From Lachnospiraceae bacterium (lineage in GTDB: Bacteria > Bacillota > Clostridia > Lachnospirales > Lachnospiraceae): a stretch of 64,000 nt of DNA. The stretch spans positions 62,001-126,000 of the forward strand of contig SVEH01000002.1 in assembly GCA_015057455.1 (NCBI GenBank), written 5' to 3'. The translations under genes and the position numbers were made by a program. The notes under the pieces were generated by a model. The model was not told the origin of the DNA. It saw only the letters and a program-made list of their open reading frames with translations, and ran no database searches. Shown here one piece after another: positions 53,923 through 62,560 of the stretch; the stretch's first letter is position 1; every line of letters starts with the position of its first letter.

Positions 53923-54061
53923 AAGAGAGATGGATGGATATATAGCAAGGAGTTATTTAATAAGAGGAGCTATTAGAAATGAAAGGCTAAGTTATCCAAA
54001 TAGAGAATGGGGATATGGAAAGTTGAATATATATGAAGTGTTTAATAGGTTGAGGGATTAG
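53905..54061 (+). pseudogene. subtilase 3' fragment (C-terminal 51 codons)
   Basis: Open frame reading ITEGNAREMDGYIARSYL, then GAIRNERLSYPNREWGYG, ending NRLRD and TAG at 54059. This is the usual C-terminal end of CspC-like subtilases and is exactly what the 5' part at 35617 lacks. It has no start codon or ribosome site. It would be expressed only if the island excises. Confidence 0.9.
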
Positions 54062-54098
54062 TTTAGAAAAAGTTTATAAAGTTTTTATAGGTAGTTAA

Positions 54099-54159
54099 TT
54101 GACAACTGTTATAGTGTGTTATAAACTGTTTGCACAATGATTAAACAGTTTAAACAGTT
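54099..54159 (+). promoter_or_regulatory. promoter and operator of the GntR-ABC operon
   Basis: TTGACA (54099-54104), 17 bases, TAAACT (54122-54127). AACTGTT and AAACTGTTT (54123-54131) face AAACAGTTT (54143-54151) and AAACAGTT (54152-54159): paired inverted half-sites over and after the -10 box, fitting self-repression by the GntR protein. Confidence 0.7.
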
Positions 54160-54214
54160 AGAAACGGCGTAGGTTATGCAGATAGAGAAATTATAGAAAG
54201 AAAAGGGGAGTGCA

Positions 54215-54586
54215 ATGAATATAATTATAAATAATTCTTCTATGAGACCTATATATGAACAGTTGGTTGAACAGATAAAAAGTTTAATTATTCATGGAGA
54301 TATAAAGATAGAAGAAAAATTGCCATCAGTTAGAGAGTTGGCAGGACAGTTAAGAATAAGTGCTTTAACTGTAAAGAAAGCTTATGATGAACTAGAAACC
54401 GAAGGAATGATTATAACTGTTCATGGAAAAGGAAGTTTTGTAGCAGGGGTTAATAAAGGTTTACTTTTAGAAGAACATAAAAGAGAAGTAGAGCTTGAAT
54501 TAGAGAATACAATAAATAAAGCAAGAGCGATAGGGATGACAACGGAGGAAATTATAGAATTATTTAATATAATAATGGAGGTTTAG
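54215..54586 (+). CDS. GntR-family regulator, YtrA type
   Basis: A 123-residue regulator with the winged HTH (MRPIYEQLVEQIKSLI, LPSVRELAGQLRISALTVKKA, GMIITVHGKGSFVA) and only a short helical tail. That is the YtrA subgroup, which controls the ABC genes downstream. The stop lies 2 bases before the ABC ATPase start. The dyads at the promoter are its likely target. Confidence 0.92.
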   Translation: MNIIINNSSMRPIYEQLVEQIKSLIIHGDIKIEEKLPSVRELAGQLRISALTVKKAYDELETEGMIITVHGKGSFVAGVNKGLLLEEHKREVELELENTINKARAIGMTTEEIIELFNIIMEV

Positions 54587-54588
54587 AG

Positions 54589-55437
54589 ATGTTATTAGAG
54601 GTAAAGGGTATAAAGAAAAAATATAAGGATTTTCAGTTAGATGTAGATTTAGAGGTAAGAGAAGGTTGTGTAACTGGCTTAATAGGAAAGAATGGTGCAG
54701 GTAAAAGTACAACATTTAAAGCAATATTAGATTTGATTAAACTAGATTCTGGAGCTGTTTTTGTAGATGGTTATGATATAAAAACAGATAATGTGAACTA
54801 TAAATATGACATAGGTGTTGTATTAGCAGAATCAGGATTTAGTGGTTATATGACTATAAAGGATGTAGTGGCAATAATGAAAGCAACATATCCTAGATTT
54901 AGAAAAGAACAATTTATATCAATGTGTGAGCATTTTAAATTGCCATTTGATAAGAAAATAAAAGAGTTTTCTACTGGAATGAAAGCAAAGTTAAAGATAT
55001 TAACAGCTATTTCATATAATGCGAAATTATTAATTCTAGATGAGCCAACAGCGGGTTTAGATGTAATAGCAAGACAAGAAGTATTAGATATGCTTAGAAA
55101 ATATATGGAGCAACCAGGAAGAAGTATTCTAATTAGTTCCCATATCTCAAGTGATTTAGAAGGCTTGTGTGATGATATATATCTAATAGATAATGGAAAG
55201 ATAAAACTATATGAGGAAATGGATTCATTGTTAACTAATTACGGTGTTATCAAGGTGAATGAAGAACAATATGTATGGTTAGATAAGTCATACATAACGG
55301 ATGTAATGAAAGAAAACTATGGATATAAGTGTTTGACAAATCAAGTTCAGTATTATGTGGAAAATTGTCCAGAAGTTGTAATTGAGAAGGCTAAGATAGA
55401 TGATGTAATTATGTTAAAAATATTGGGTAATAATTAG
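54589..55437 (+). CDS. ABC transporter ATP-binding protein
   Basis: A 282-residue ATPase with Walker A GKNGAGKST, a signature FSTGMKAKL in place of LSGGQ, and Walker B LLILDEPTAGLD. The STGMK variant is usual in ABC-2 exporters controlled by YtrA-type regulators. It works with the membrane protein encoded 14 bases downstream. Substrate unknown; antimicrobial peptide or lipid export is typical of such sets. Confidence 0.93.
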   Translation: MLLEVKGIKKKYKDFQLDVDLEVREGCVTGLIGKNGAGKSTTFKAILDLIKLDSGAVFVDGYDIKTDNVNYKYDIGVVLAESGFSGYMTIKDVVAIMKATYPRFRKEQFISMCEHFKLPFDKKIKEFSTGMKAKLKILTAISYNAKLLILDEPTAGLDVIARQEVLDMLRKYMEQPGRSILISSHISSDLEGLCDDIYLIDNGKIKLYEEMDSLLTNYGVIKVNEEQYVWLDKSYITDVMKENYGYKCLTNQVQYYVENCPEVVIEKAKIDDVIMLKILGNN

Positions 55438-55451
55438 GAGGAAGAATAGTT

Positions 55452-56105
55452 ATGAAGGGTTTATTAGTAAAAGATTTAAGAATAATGATGACAATGAAGT
55501 TTAGTATAGTATTTTTAATATTATTTTCTATAGTGAACATAATTGATAATAATGTAAGTTTTGGAGTTGGATATACATTATTTTTGGCAATTACCTTAGC
55601 AGTAGGCACTTGTTCATATGATAAATTAGATAATGGTATGCAACATATATTAACACTACCTGTAAGCAGAAAACTATATGTTGTTGAAAAGTATGTATTT
55701 GTTTTATTAGCATCAATTGCAGGTGCTATCCTTGCTATAGTAGAGGTTGTTGTAGCAAATGCTTTTAAATCCAATATGATTAATCTTGAAGAACAGTTAA
55801 TTTGTATAATAATTATGTTTGGAATATCATTATTAGCAGCTGCAGTGATGTTACCAGTTAATATAAAGTTTGATGCAGAAAAAAGTAAAATATTTAGACT
55901 TATAGTAATAGGCATGATAGTTGTAGTAATTGTGTTATTACAATATGTAACAGAGGATTTCATGTCAATAGTATATGAGATTACAGAGATAGTAAATGGA
56001 ATAGACATTGACTTACTAAAAGTAGGTGGTGGAGTAATTGTTGTAGTTGGATTTGTTGTATCAATGTTTATATCAATAAAGATAACAGAGAAAATGGAAT
56101 ATTAA
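55452..56105 (+). CDS. ABC-2 type permease subunit
   Basis: A 217-residue membrane protein with about six hydrophobic helices, opening MKGLLVKDLRIMMTMKF, the common start of ABC-2 permeases in these operons. It includes LPVSRKLYVVEKYVF, a typical helix 2-3 region. Partner of the preceding ATPase. Confidence 0.85.
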   Translation: MKGLLVKDLRIMMTMKFSIVFLILFSIVNIIDNNVSFGVGYTLFLAITLAVGTCSYDKLDNGMQHILTLPVSRKLYVVEKYVFVLLASIAGAILAIVEVVVANAFKSNMINLEEQLICIIIMFGISLLAAAVMLPVNIKFDAEKSKIFRLIVIGMIVVVIVLLQYVTEDFMSIVYEITEIVNGIDIDLLKVGGGVIVVVGFVVSMFISIKITEKMEY

Positions 56106-56114
56106 ATTTTTATA

Positions 56115-56147
56115 AAGTGCTTGATTTTATATTATCAAGCACTTATT
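56115..56147 (+). terminator. terminator of the ABC operon
   Basis: AAGTGCTTGAT and ATCAAGCACTT pair perfectly (11 bp) with an AT-rich loop and a short T-rich tail. Confidence 0.8.
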
Positions 56148-56258
56148 ATGTATTTGCTTGTTATTTAGTCATTTATATAATATATATAGTCTTTATAATA
56201 TATATATTATTAGTAAAAAAGAGATATTCAAAAATAATAAGAAAAGGGGATATGAATA

Positions 56259-57071
56259 ATGAGATTAAAGTTTAAGGAGATTGTAAGAATTCTGTTAAGA
56301 GTTGTTTTATCTTTAACTGTTGGAATTTTGTTAGGAAGAATTGCAATGAAAGTATTTGTAGGCAATGAGTTGGAAAAAGAATATATTGCTATAAATAGTG
56401 TAAAGGTAGATAAGAATACGGTAGAGATTACAGGAGATTTTATAGATTCCTATTGTGGATTTACTACAGCTAAAATTAATGCGGAAGATGGAATTGTAAA
56501 TATTAAAATATATTCATCACCTAAGAATATTTTTAACAAGGCAGGAATCAAGATAAAAGAAAAATTTGAGAATGACATAAAAGAAGTACGTATTTCAGAT
56601 TATGTTGTATGGCATAATGGAAAGAAAATAAGTGATAAAGCAAGCAAATTATTTAAATATAAGCAAAAATATATAGGAAAAGCACATGGTGTAATGGGAG
56701 TTATCGGCAGTGCAGGTGTACCAGATAGTTTTCAAAATGACGGTATTCAATTACAGACATCAGAAGAACCATATGGAGTAACAATCTATTATAAGAATAA
56801 AAAAGGTTATGAAATTGACGACATGAAAGATGTTATGACCGGATATTCTGCTTTAATTTTAGCATGTATAGACAATGCAGGAGAAGTAACTTGGTCAGAT
56901 AGACAGAATATAGCCAAAGAGTACACTGTAACTTTAGAAGATGCTAATAAATATAGTGATAGCAATGTAAAGGAATGTGCACAGAATCCATCAAAGCTTC
57001 ATGATTTGGTTGAGAAGGTAGGATTAGAGTCAGTTGAAGATACTGGCTCAGTTAAAAAAGTGTTTAAATAA
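56259..57071 (+). CDS. membrane-anchored DUF4825-like protein
   Basis: A 270-residue protein: one N-terminal membrane helix (about residues 10-32), a beta-rich domain (about 45-120) and a C-terminal domain (about 140-235). The latter has PYGVTIYYKN and ALILACIDNAGEVTWS, which I link to DUF4825. The same two outer domains occur in the anti-sigma factor at 61438, so this looks like that protein's sensor part without a zinc-finger. No partner sigma gene adjoins it. Confidence 0.65.
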   Translation: MRLKFKEIVRILLRVVLSLTVGILLGRIAMKVFVGNELEKEYIAINSVKVDKNTVEITGDFIDSYCGFTTAKINAEDGIVNIKIYSSPKNIFNKAGIKIKEKFENDIKEVRISDYVVWHNGKKISDKASKLFKYKQKYIGKAHGVMGVIGSAGVPDSFQNDGIQLQTSEEPYGVTIYYKNKKGYEIDDMKDVMTGYSALILACIDNAGEVTWSDRQNIAKEYTVTLEDANKYSDSNVKECAQNPSKLHDLVEKVGLESVEDTGSVKKVFK

Positions 57072-57184
57072 TATTTTGGGATACAATGAATAGGATTAAT
57101 AAATAATATATAGATTTGTATCAGAATATGAAAGATATATCAGAAAACAACACTGTCATATTTTGAAAAAAATAAAAAAAGTTG

Positions 57185-57213
57185 TTGACATACCAATTGT
57201 AATATGATAAATT
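57185..57213 (+). promoter_or_regulatory. sigmaA promoter of infC-rpmI-rplT
   Basis: TTGACA (57185-57190), 17 bases, TAAATT (57208-57213). Confidence 0.65.
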
Positions 57214-57237
57214 AATGAATGTTGATAAATAAGAAGT

Positions 57238-57375
57238 AGAGGTCCACTCTCACCTTAGCATATGAATATGACTTGGGTTAATATTTTTAAATGTATATAC
57301 GATATAACTGGTGTTAGTTATTGATTAAGATATATTAAGAGTATTGAGTGGATGGTGATATCCACTCTTTTTAAT
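57238..57375 (+). promoter_or_regulatory. L20-type leader with terminator/antiterminator
   Basis: Terminator: GAGTGGAT (57346-57353) pairs with ATCCACTC (57360-57367), then TTTTTAATTTT. The upstream TCCACTC (57243-57249) can pair with the same GAGTGGA, giving a competing antiterminator. Place and logic fit the Firmicute L20 leader, where L20 limits its own operon. Confidence 0.75.
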
Positions 57376-57460
57376 TTTAAGATTTTCAGTAATTAATAAA
57401 GAGTAACTATTATAAATTAGTAAAAAGGATATTACAAAGATTTTATGGAGGTGTCTAATT

Positions 57461-57967
57461 ATTAGCGAGATAATGATTAACGAACAAATTAGAGATAAGG
57501 AAGTACGTGTAATTGGTGAAGATGGTGAGCAATTAGGAGTTATGTCTTCAAAAGAAGCTTTACAAATGGCTAGAGAGGCAGAACTAGATTTAATAAAGAT
57601 TGCACCAACAGCAAAACCACCTGTTTGTAAAATTGCAGATTATGGAAAGTATAAGTACGAACAAATAAGAAGAGAAAAGGCTGCAAAGAAGAAACAAAAA
57701 GTTACAGAAGTTAAGGAAATTAGATTAACTCCTAACATTGACGTTAATGACCTTAATACAAAGGCTAATCAAGCACGTAAATTTATCCAAAAGGGTGACA
57801 GAGTAAAGGTTGCATTACGTTTTCGTGGTAGAGAGATGGCTCATATGAATTCTAGCAAGGATATATTAGATACATTCTTTGAAAAATTAGAAGATATAGC
57901 AGTTATCGAGAAACCAGCGAAGTTAGAAGGAAGAAGTATGATAATGTTTTTATGTGAGAAAAGATAA
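57461..57967 (+). CDS. infC: translation initiation factor IF-3, ATT start
   Basis: A 168-residue IF-3 with MINEQIRDKEVRVIGEDGEQLG, the linker helix rich in K/R (YEQIRREKAAKKKQK) and the C-terminal domain KEIRLTPNIDVNDL. I set the start at ATT 57461: GGAGGTG (57447-57453) lies seven bases before it and the frame runs into the conserved start. The first ATG (57473) is 19 bases from the site. AUU starts are a known infC trait that lets IF-3 repress itself. IF-3 keeps the subunits apart and checks start codons. Confidence 0.92.
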   Translation: MSEIMINEQIRDKEVRVIGEDGEQLGVMSSKEALQMAREAELDLIKIAPTAKPPVCKIADYGKYKYEQIRREKAAKKKQKVTEVKEIRLTPNIDVNDLNTKANQARKFIQKGDRVKVALRFRGREMAHMNSSKDILDTFFEKLEDIAVIEKPAKLEGRSMIMFLCEKR

Positions 57968-58095
57968 TTAATGTAGTTAATTAAACTTAATGATTTTAGA
58001 ATTTATTATGAAACATAAAGACCTTAGCATAAATATATAAGAATTCGCACAACAGAATATTAAAATGGGATGTGCATAAATAAGGAGGAAACATT

Positions 58096-58293
58096 ATGCC
58101 AAAAATGAAAACTAGCAAAGCAGCAGCAAAGCGCTTTAAGAAAACTGGAACAGGCAAATTAAAAAGAGTAAAGGCTTACAAGAGTCATATCTTAACAAAG
58201 AAATCAGCTAAGACTAAGAGAAATCTTAGAAAAGCAACTATTACAGATTCAACAAACGAGAAGAACATGAAGAAAATATTACCATATCTATAG
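58096..58293 (+). CDS. rpmI: 50S ribosomal protein L35
   Basis: A 65-residue basic protein starting [20 protein letters not shown] and containing [13 protein letters not shown], the full L35 pattern. Standard gene between infC and rplT; AGGAGG precedes the ATG. Confidence 0.97.
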   Translation: MPKMKTSKAAAKRFKKTGTGKLKRVKAYKSHILTKKSAKTKRNLRKATITDSTNEKNMKKILPYL

Positions 58294-58325
58294 GATGTAG
58301 GATGTTATAAGGAGGGAAAACGAGA

Positions 58326-58682
58326 ATGGCAAGAATCAAAGGCGGAATGAACGCAAGAAAAAAACACAATAGAGTTTTAAAACTAGCTAAAGGTTATAGA
58401 GGAGCTAGATCAAAACAATATAGAGTAGCTAAGCAATCAGTTATGAGAGCTTTAACTTCTTCATTTGCAGGAAGAAAAGAAAGAAAGAGACAATTCAGAA
58501 CATTATGGATTGCAAGAATCAATGCAGCAGCAAGATTAAACGGTTTATCATACAGCAAATTTATGTATGGTTTAAAATTAGCTGAAGTTAATGTTAACAG
58601 AAAGATGTTAGCAGAGATGGCTATTAGTGATCCAGCTGGATTCACTACTTTAGTTGAGGTTGCTAAGAGCAAGCTTGCATAG
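58326..58682 (+). CDS. rplT: 50S ribosomal protein L20
   Basis: A 118-residue basic L20: [53 protein letters not shown] and [12 protein letters not shown]. It nucleates 50S assembly on 23S rRNA and in Firmicutes binds the operon leader (57238-57375) to cut its own synthesis. Confidence 0.97.
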   Translation: MARIKGGMNARKKHNRVLKLAKGYRGARSKQYRVAKQSVMRALTSSFAGRKERKRQFRTLWIARINAAARLNGLSYSKFMYGLKLAEVNVNRKMLAEMAISDPAGFTTLVEVAKSKLA

Positions 58683-58751
58683 TTTGAAGTTGAAAATCAA
58701 TTAAATTATAAAAGTAAGTTATAATCTAAAAAAGGGTTGTAACTTACATAA

Positions 58752-58835
58752 GCGGAAGTGCTGGAATTGGCAGACAGGCAAGACTAAGGATCTTGTGATG
58801 TTAGCATCGTGTGGGTTCAAGTCCCATCTTCCGCA
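58752..58835 (+). tRNA. tRNA-Leu, anticodon AAG
   Basis: Acceptor GCGGAAG/CTTCCGC with discriminator A. Anticodon stem CAAGA/TCTTG has loop CTAAGGA (anticodon AAG, reading CUU/CUC after inosine change). The long variable arm GATG-TTAG-CATC is typical of class II tRNAs, and the T arm is GTGGG-TTCAAGT-CCCAT. CCA is not encoded. Confidence 0.93.
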
Positions 58836-58838
58836 TTG
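58823..58838. other. tRNA-Leu 3' end, first copy of a 16-bp direct repeat
   Basis: CCCATCTTCCGCATTG, repeated exactly at 58977-58992. Duplicated tRNA 3' ends are typical scars of integration sites. Confidence 0.7.
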
Positions 58839-58839
58839 T

Positions 58840-58887
58840 GAAAAAGAAAGGACTCAAACGAGAAATCGTTTGAGTCTTTTCTTTTTC
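58840..58887 (+). terminator. terminator of tRNA-Leu
   Basis: A 22-bp stem (left 58840-58861, right 58866-58887; inner GGACTCAAACGA with TCGTTTGAGTC) around a GAAA loop, ending in TTTTCTTTTTC. Confidence 0.9.
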
Positions 58888-58890
58888 AGA

Positions 58891-58977
58891 AGCGGGAGCG
58901 TCCCTTGAACCCAGGGCTCAAGGTCTTCGCTCCGCTACGGTCGGCGCAAAGCAGACGTCCACTGGACGTCTTGCGCC
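58891..58977. repeat. two GC-rich hairpins after tRNA-Leu
   Basis: Hairpin 1 (58891-58936): AGCGGGAGCG with CGCTCCGCT outside, CTTGAACCC with GGGCTCAAG inside. Hairpin 2 (58943-58977): GGCGCAA and AGACGTCC with GGACGTCT and TTGCGCC. GC content is far above the neighbourhood, and no gene is present. Confidence 0.7.
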
Positions 58978-58992
58978 CCATCTTCCGCATTG
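58977..58992. other. second copy of the tRNA-Leu 3' end
   Basis: Exact 16-bp repeat of 58823-58838, 154 bp downstream. Followed by AGTGTGA...TCACACT (58999-59040) and AGGGGCAAA...TTTGCCCCT (59074-59104) hairpins. Possible att relic. Confidence 0.65.
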
Positions 58993-59110
58993 AACTACAA
59001 AGTGTGAAAAGCCTTTAAATAAAAGGAAAATCACACTTTTTTATTGCTTAAAAATCAACAAAAGGGGCAGAAAAGGGGCAAACTATAAAAGTTTTTTGCC
59101 CCTAATTGCT

Positions 59111-59308
59111 GATAATCTTAAACTCTATCGTTAACAATATGAAACTGTTGTTAATAGGTTTTTAGTAAGATTAGAATCTGAAACTCTATTATTAACAAGG
59201 TGAAACTCTATTGTTAATAAGATGAAACTATATCGTTAATAAGTTAAGTTTGCTAAGAAATTGGCAAACTTATTTTTATTTCTGTTAACGATAGAGTTTA
59301 AGATTATC
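59111..59308. repeat. inverted-repeat block with 22-bp iteron-like units
   Basis: 26-bp perfect inverted repeats (59111-59136 and 59283-59308) enclose direct repeats of GAAACTCTATTGTTAATAA type. These start at 59119, 59141, 59180, 59202 and 59224, spaced exactly 22 bp within each group. A hairpin AAGTTTGC/GCAAACTT (about 59245-59270) with a T-run also lies inside. It stands immediately upstream of the chemoreceptor promoter. Confidence 0.85.
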
Positions 59309-59311
59309 ATT

Positions 59312-59337
59312 TAAATAATACACAAAGTTGACGATAA
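59312..59337 (+). promoter_or_regulatory. sigmaD (FliA) promoter of the chemoreceptor gene
   Basis: TAAA (59312-59315), 14 bases, GACGATAA (59330-59337): seven of eight -10 positions match GCCGATAA. Confidence 0.65.
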
Positions 59338-59398
59338 CATATAGGTAGGTTTGTGTAAAAATAAACAAATTTTTAAGTGTAATAGAAGGAGATAGATT

Positions 59399-60856
59399 AT
59401 GAATATTAGTAAGACTAACAAGGTGATAATGAAAGCACTTATGGTAATTAATATTTTAATTATAATTGATTATTTTGTACTTGTAGCAGCAGGAATGACT
59501 ACCCTTAGGGATGTTATAAGTCCGGCATTGTCTGTTGTGGCTGTAGTTGTATTAATATTTGCATATAGAAAATATGGTGAGGGGGAGAGGTTTAAATATT
59601 TTGCTATGTCAGCCACTTCCCTAGTGTTAGTAGGGTATTGTGCAGCCACTATTTTTAAAGATATGTATGGAATATGGATGATTTTTATAGCTTTATTTAT
59701 TTTGTATTTTGATGTAAAACTTATAGGAATTATGTGTGGAATTATGATGGCAGTTGTTGGCGTTAGATATACTATAGCATTTGTGACATGGCGTATGCCA
59801 GATGGTCAAAAAATGGATTGGTATTCATTAGGGTATTCTGCTGTTTGTACAATTGCTATATCTGTTGTTCTTGTATATGCAATGAGATTTGCTAAGAAAT
59901 TTAATGATGAGAAGATAAATGCAATAAAAGAAGCTAACGAGTCTATAAATGAGATGATGGAACAGCTAAAAGAAGCTGCAGTTACAGTGAAGGATAATGC
60001 AGTGGAAAGTGCTATATGTATAGGTGAGTTAGAAGTGGATACAGATAATTCAAATGTTATTTTTAATAAAATAGCAAAGGGAAATATGTCTAACGTGGAA
60101 AGTATAGGTAAACAAACAGAAATGGCTGTTAAAATTACTGAACTTATTGCAAAGGTGGAACAGGATACAAAGTTAGCACAAGTAGGTACAGATAAGTCTA
60201 TGCAAGGTGTTAGAGATAGTTATTTTACAATGGCATCACTTAGAGATAATTCTAGTAGAATTCTTAATATTAACGAGAAATTATATAATGCAATTAATGG
60301 ATTTGTTGTAAATGCGAGAAATGTTAAAAATATTATAAGTGGAATAGATGAAATTTCTGAACAAACAAATTTATTATCTTTAAATGCATCTATAGAAAGT
60401 GCTCGAGCTGGTGCGGCAGGGAAGGGATTTGCCATTGTTGCAGAAGAAATAAGGCATTTATCAGAACAAACTGCAGAATTGACAAGGGATATAGACAGTA
60501 TTGTAAATTTACTTGATGAAGATGCCAGTAATGCAATGGGACTTGTAGAACAGGTGAAAAATTCATTAGATGAAGAAAATGAAGCAATAGCTCAAAATAT
60601 GAGTAGTTTTGAGGAAATTGGCATGGGGATGGATAGTCTTAAAAATAGTATGGATAGTATATTAAGTAGTACAGATGATGTGGTTCGTTATAATAATGAA
60701 ATTACAAATCACATAGAGCAATTAAGTAGTGAATCTCAAGAGGTGATGGCCTTTGTTGAAGAGGTTAGAAATCTTAATAAAAAGAATAAAGAAAAAACAA
60801 GAATTACGAAAGAATATATAGATAGATTGGAAGATGTTGCTAATAAATTGCTATAA
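59399..60856 (+). CDS. methyl-accepting chemotaxis protein without large external domain
   Basis: A 485-residue receptor. About six membrane helices fill residues 10-165 with only short loops, so it may sense within the membrane. No clear HAMP domain is seen. The long signalling coiled coil has the conserved hairpin tip [20 protein letters not shown] (about 319-338) followed by [18 protein letters not shown]. It signals to CheA/CheW. GGAGA precedes the ATG, and a sigmaD promoter lies upstream. Confidence 0.9.
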   Translation: MNISKTNKVIMKALMVINILIIIDYFVLVAAGMTTLRDVISPALSVVAVVVLIFAYRKYGEGERFKYFAMSATSLVLVGYCAATIFKDMYGIWMIFIALFILYFDVKLIGIMCGIMMAVVGVRYTIAFVTWRMPDGQKMDWYSLGYSAVCTIAISVVLVYAMRFAKKFNDEKINAIKEANESINEMMEQLKEAAVTVKDNAVESAICIGELEVDTDNSNVIFNKIAKGNMSNVESIGKQTEMAVKITELIAKVEQDTKLAQVGTDKSMQGVRDSYFTMASLRDNSSRILNINEKLYNAINGFVVNARNVKNIISGIDEISEQTNLLSLNASIESARAGAAGKGFAIVAEEIRHLSEQTAELTRDIDSIVNLLDEDASNAMGLVEQVKNSLDEENEAIAQNMSSFEEIGMGMDSLKNSMDSILSSTDDVVRYNNEITNHIEQLSSESQEVMAFVEEVRNLNKKNKEKTRITKEYIDRLEDVANKLL

Positions 60857-60968
60857 AAAATAAAGAAAAAATGGGATGGAAAAAAATAAAAAAATTTTTT
60901 AAAAAAAGTTGTAACGAAATTAGTTTTTTTTGCATTAATATATAGAACAGTGAGAGGAGTTAATACAT

Positions 60969-61448
60969 ATGACGATGGAACAAATTTACAAAGAGCATTC
61001 CATGACGATTTATAAGTATCTTTTATCACTTACTCATGATGAACATTTATCTGAAGAATTAACGCAGGAAACTTTCTATCAAGCTGTTAGATGTATTGAT
61101 AAGTTTGATAGAAGTTGTAAAATTGTTACTTGGCTATGTGCTATTGCTAAGAATCAATTGTTAAGTTACAATCGAAAGCATCCTAAAGTGGAAGAGTTAG
61201 AAAGTACTAATATTTCTACAGGAAGTGTTGAAGGACAAGTACTTTCAGATATGAGTAAAGTTGAAATTTTAAAGAAGATTCATTTGTTGGATGATCCGTT
61301 TAAGGAAGTTATGTATCTTAGAGTTTATGGGGATTTATCTTTTAAAGAAATCGGGGAGGTACTAAGTAAGTCGGAGAATTGGGCGAGAGTTACATTTTAC
61401 AGAGGAAAAGAAAAACTTAAGAGGGAGATGATGAAAGATGAAGAGTAA
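60969..61448 (+). CDS. ECF-type RNA polymerase sigma factor
   Basis: A 159-residue ECF sigma factor with region 2 (LSEELTQETFYQAVRCIDKF, WLCAIAKNQLLSYNRKH) and region 4 (YLRVYGDLSFKEIGEVLSKS, ARVTFYRGKEKLK). Its end overlaps the anti-sigma gene by 11 bases. A GTAACG at 60911-60916 with a T-rich spacer resembles ECF -35 elements and may mark self-control. AGGAGTT lies before the ATG. Confidence 0.92.
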   Translation: MTMEQIYKEHSMTIYKYLLSLTHDEHLSEELTQETFYQAVRCIDKFDRSCKIVTWLCAIAKNQLLSYNRKHPKVEELESTNISTGSVEGQVLSDMSKVEILKKIHLLDDPFKEVMYLRVYGDLSFKEIGEVLSKSENWARVTFYRGKEKLKREMMKDEE

Positions 61449-62445
61449 TTTAAAATGTGAAATCGTAAGAGACTTATTACCGTTATATGTGGATAATCTT
61501 ACTTGTGAAGTTACTAATAAAGAAATTGAAAAGCATTTGGGAGAATGCGAAGAATGTAAAGGGGTAGAGAATATGATGAGAAATGAATTAATTAATGAAC
61601 AAAAGGTAGTTTTAGAAAAAGAAGTTGATTATTTAAAGAAAGTTAAGGTTGTTAATAAGAAAAAGAATATTATTACTATAGGAATTAGCGCATTAATAAT
61701 TATATCTATATGTATTGCATTATTTATAAATACATATGTAATAGGGGAAGAAGTTAAAAATGAGGAAGTATTTGTATATAAGATGGATATAAAGGATAAT
61801 AAAGTTAATGTAGTATTTAACACAGGTGATGATGGTATAAAAATTACAAAGTTTGATGCTGAGGAAGAAAATGGTGTGGTTAATATAAAGGTATTTACAG
61901 CACCTAGATTAGTAGTTAAAAAATCAGATGATTGTTTAGTTGAATATAAAGAAGAGTTTGATTGCACTATTAAAAAAGTATATTTTGATAAATTCTTAAT
62001 TTATGAAAATGGAGAAGATATAATACCAATAGCAAGTGAAATGTTTAATGCTAAATTGGAAGATTTATCTGACAAGAAGAAGTTAGATGAATTAGAGAGA
62101 ATTTTGGGTGTGGGAAGTGCATATTATGAGGTTGAAGATTCAGAAGTAATAGACAATGAAGAAACATATGGAATAAAGTATTATACAAGAGACACAGGCA
62201 TAATGCCACAAGAAGATGAGGAAATAAAACATGATATGAAGTTAGATAGTTATATGTTGTTAGCTTGCGTCGAGAAGTTAGATGTAGTTTATTGGGAGTA
62301 TGAAAAAGACGGAGAGGTAAAACAATATATGGTAACTAAGGAAGATGCAGATGAAGCAATGCAAGGGGATATAAAAGAGTATGGAATATCTGCAGGTAAT
62401 ATACAGAAGTTATATGATGGTTTGTATTTTGATGGTGTAGAATAA
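61438..62445 (+). CDS. zinc-finger anti-sigma factor with DUF4825-like sensor
   Basis: A 335-residue membrane protein. A cytoplasmic zinc-finger anti-sigma domain (CEIVRDLLPLYVDNL, HLGECEEC) is followed by one membrane helix (about residues 77-101). Outside are a beta domain (about 115-190) and a C-terminal DUF4825-like domain (about 205-310; TYGIKYYTRD, SYMLLACVEKLDVVYWEYE). It should hold the preceding ECF factor at the membrane until an envelope signal. The outer part matches the protein at 56259. Confidence 0.88.
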   Translation: MKSNLKCEIVRDLLPLYVDNLTCEVTNKEIEKHLGECEECKGVENMMRNELINEQKVVLEKEVDYLKKVKVVNKKKNIITIGISALIIISICIALFINTYVIGEEVKNEEVFVYKMDIKDNKVNVVFNTGDDGIKITKFDAEEENGVVNIKVFTAPRLVVKKSDDCLVEYKEEFDCTIKKVYFDKFLIYENGEDIIPIASEMFNAKLEDLSDKKKLDELERILGVGSAYYEVEDSEVIDNEETYGIKYYTRDTGIMPQEDEEIKHDMKLDSYMLLACVEKLDVVYWEYEKDGEVKQYMVTKEDADEAMQGDIKEYGISAGNIQKLYDGLYFDGVE

Positions 62446-62560
62446 AGAAATGCAAAATAATATATGTAAAAAAATGTAATTTTATATTGATTTTCAAATA
62501 AATTTATATTAGAATCCATTTATAAGGATTAATTTAATTCAATATCTTAGGAGGTTTGTA

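Noticed and set aside
55409..56008. 199-codon minus-strand open frame
   Set aside because: Antisense shadow of the ABC permease; Ile/Thr-rich composition mirrors the membrane-protein codons.
59111..59308. CRISPR array
   Set aside because: Repeats of 22 bp follow each other without spacers and are framed by inverted repeats.
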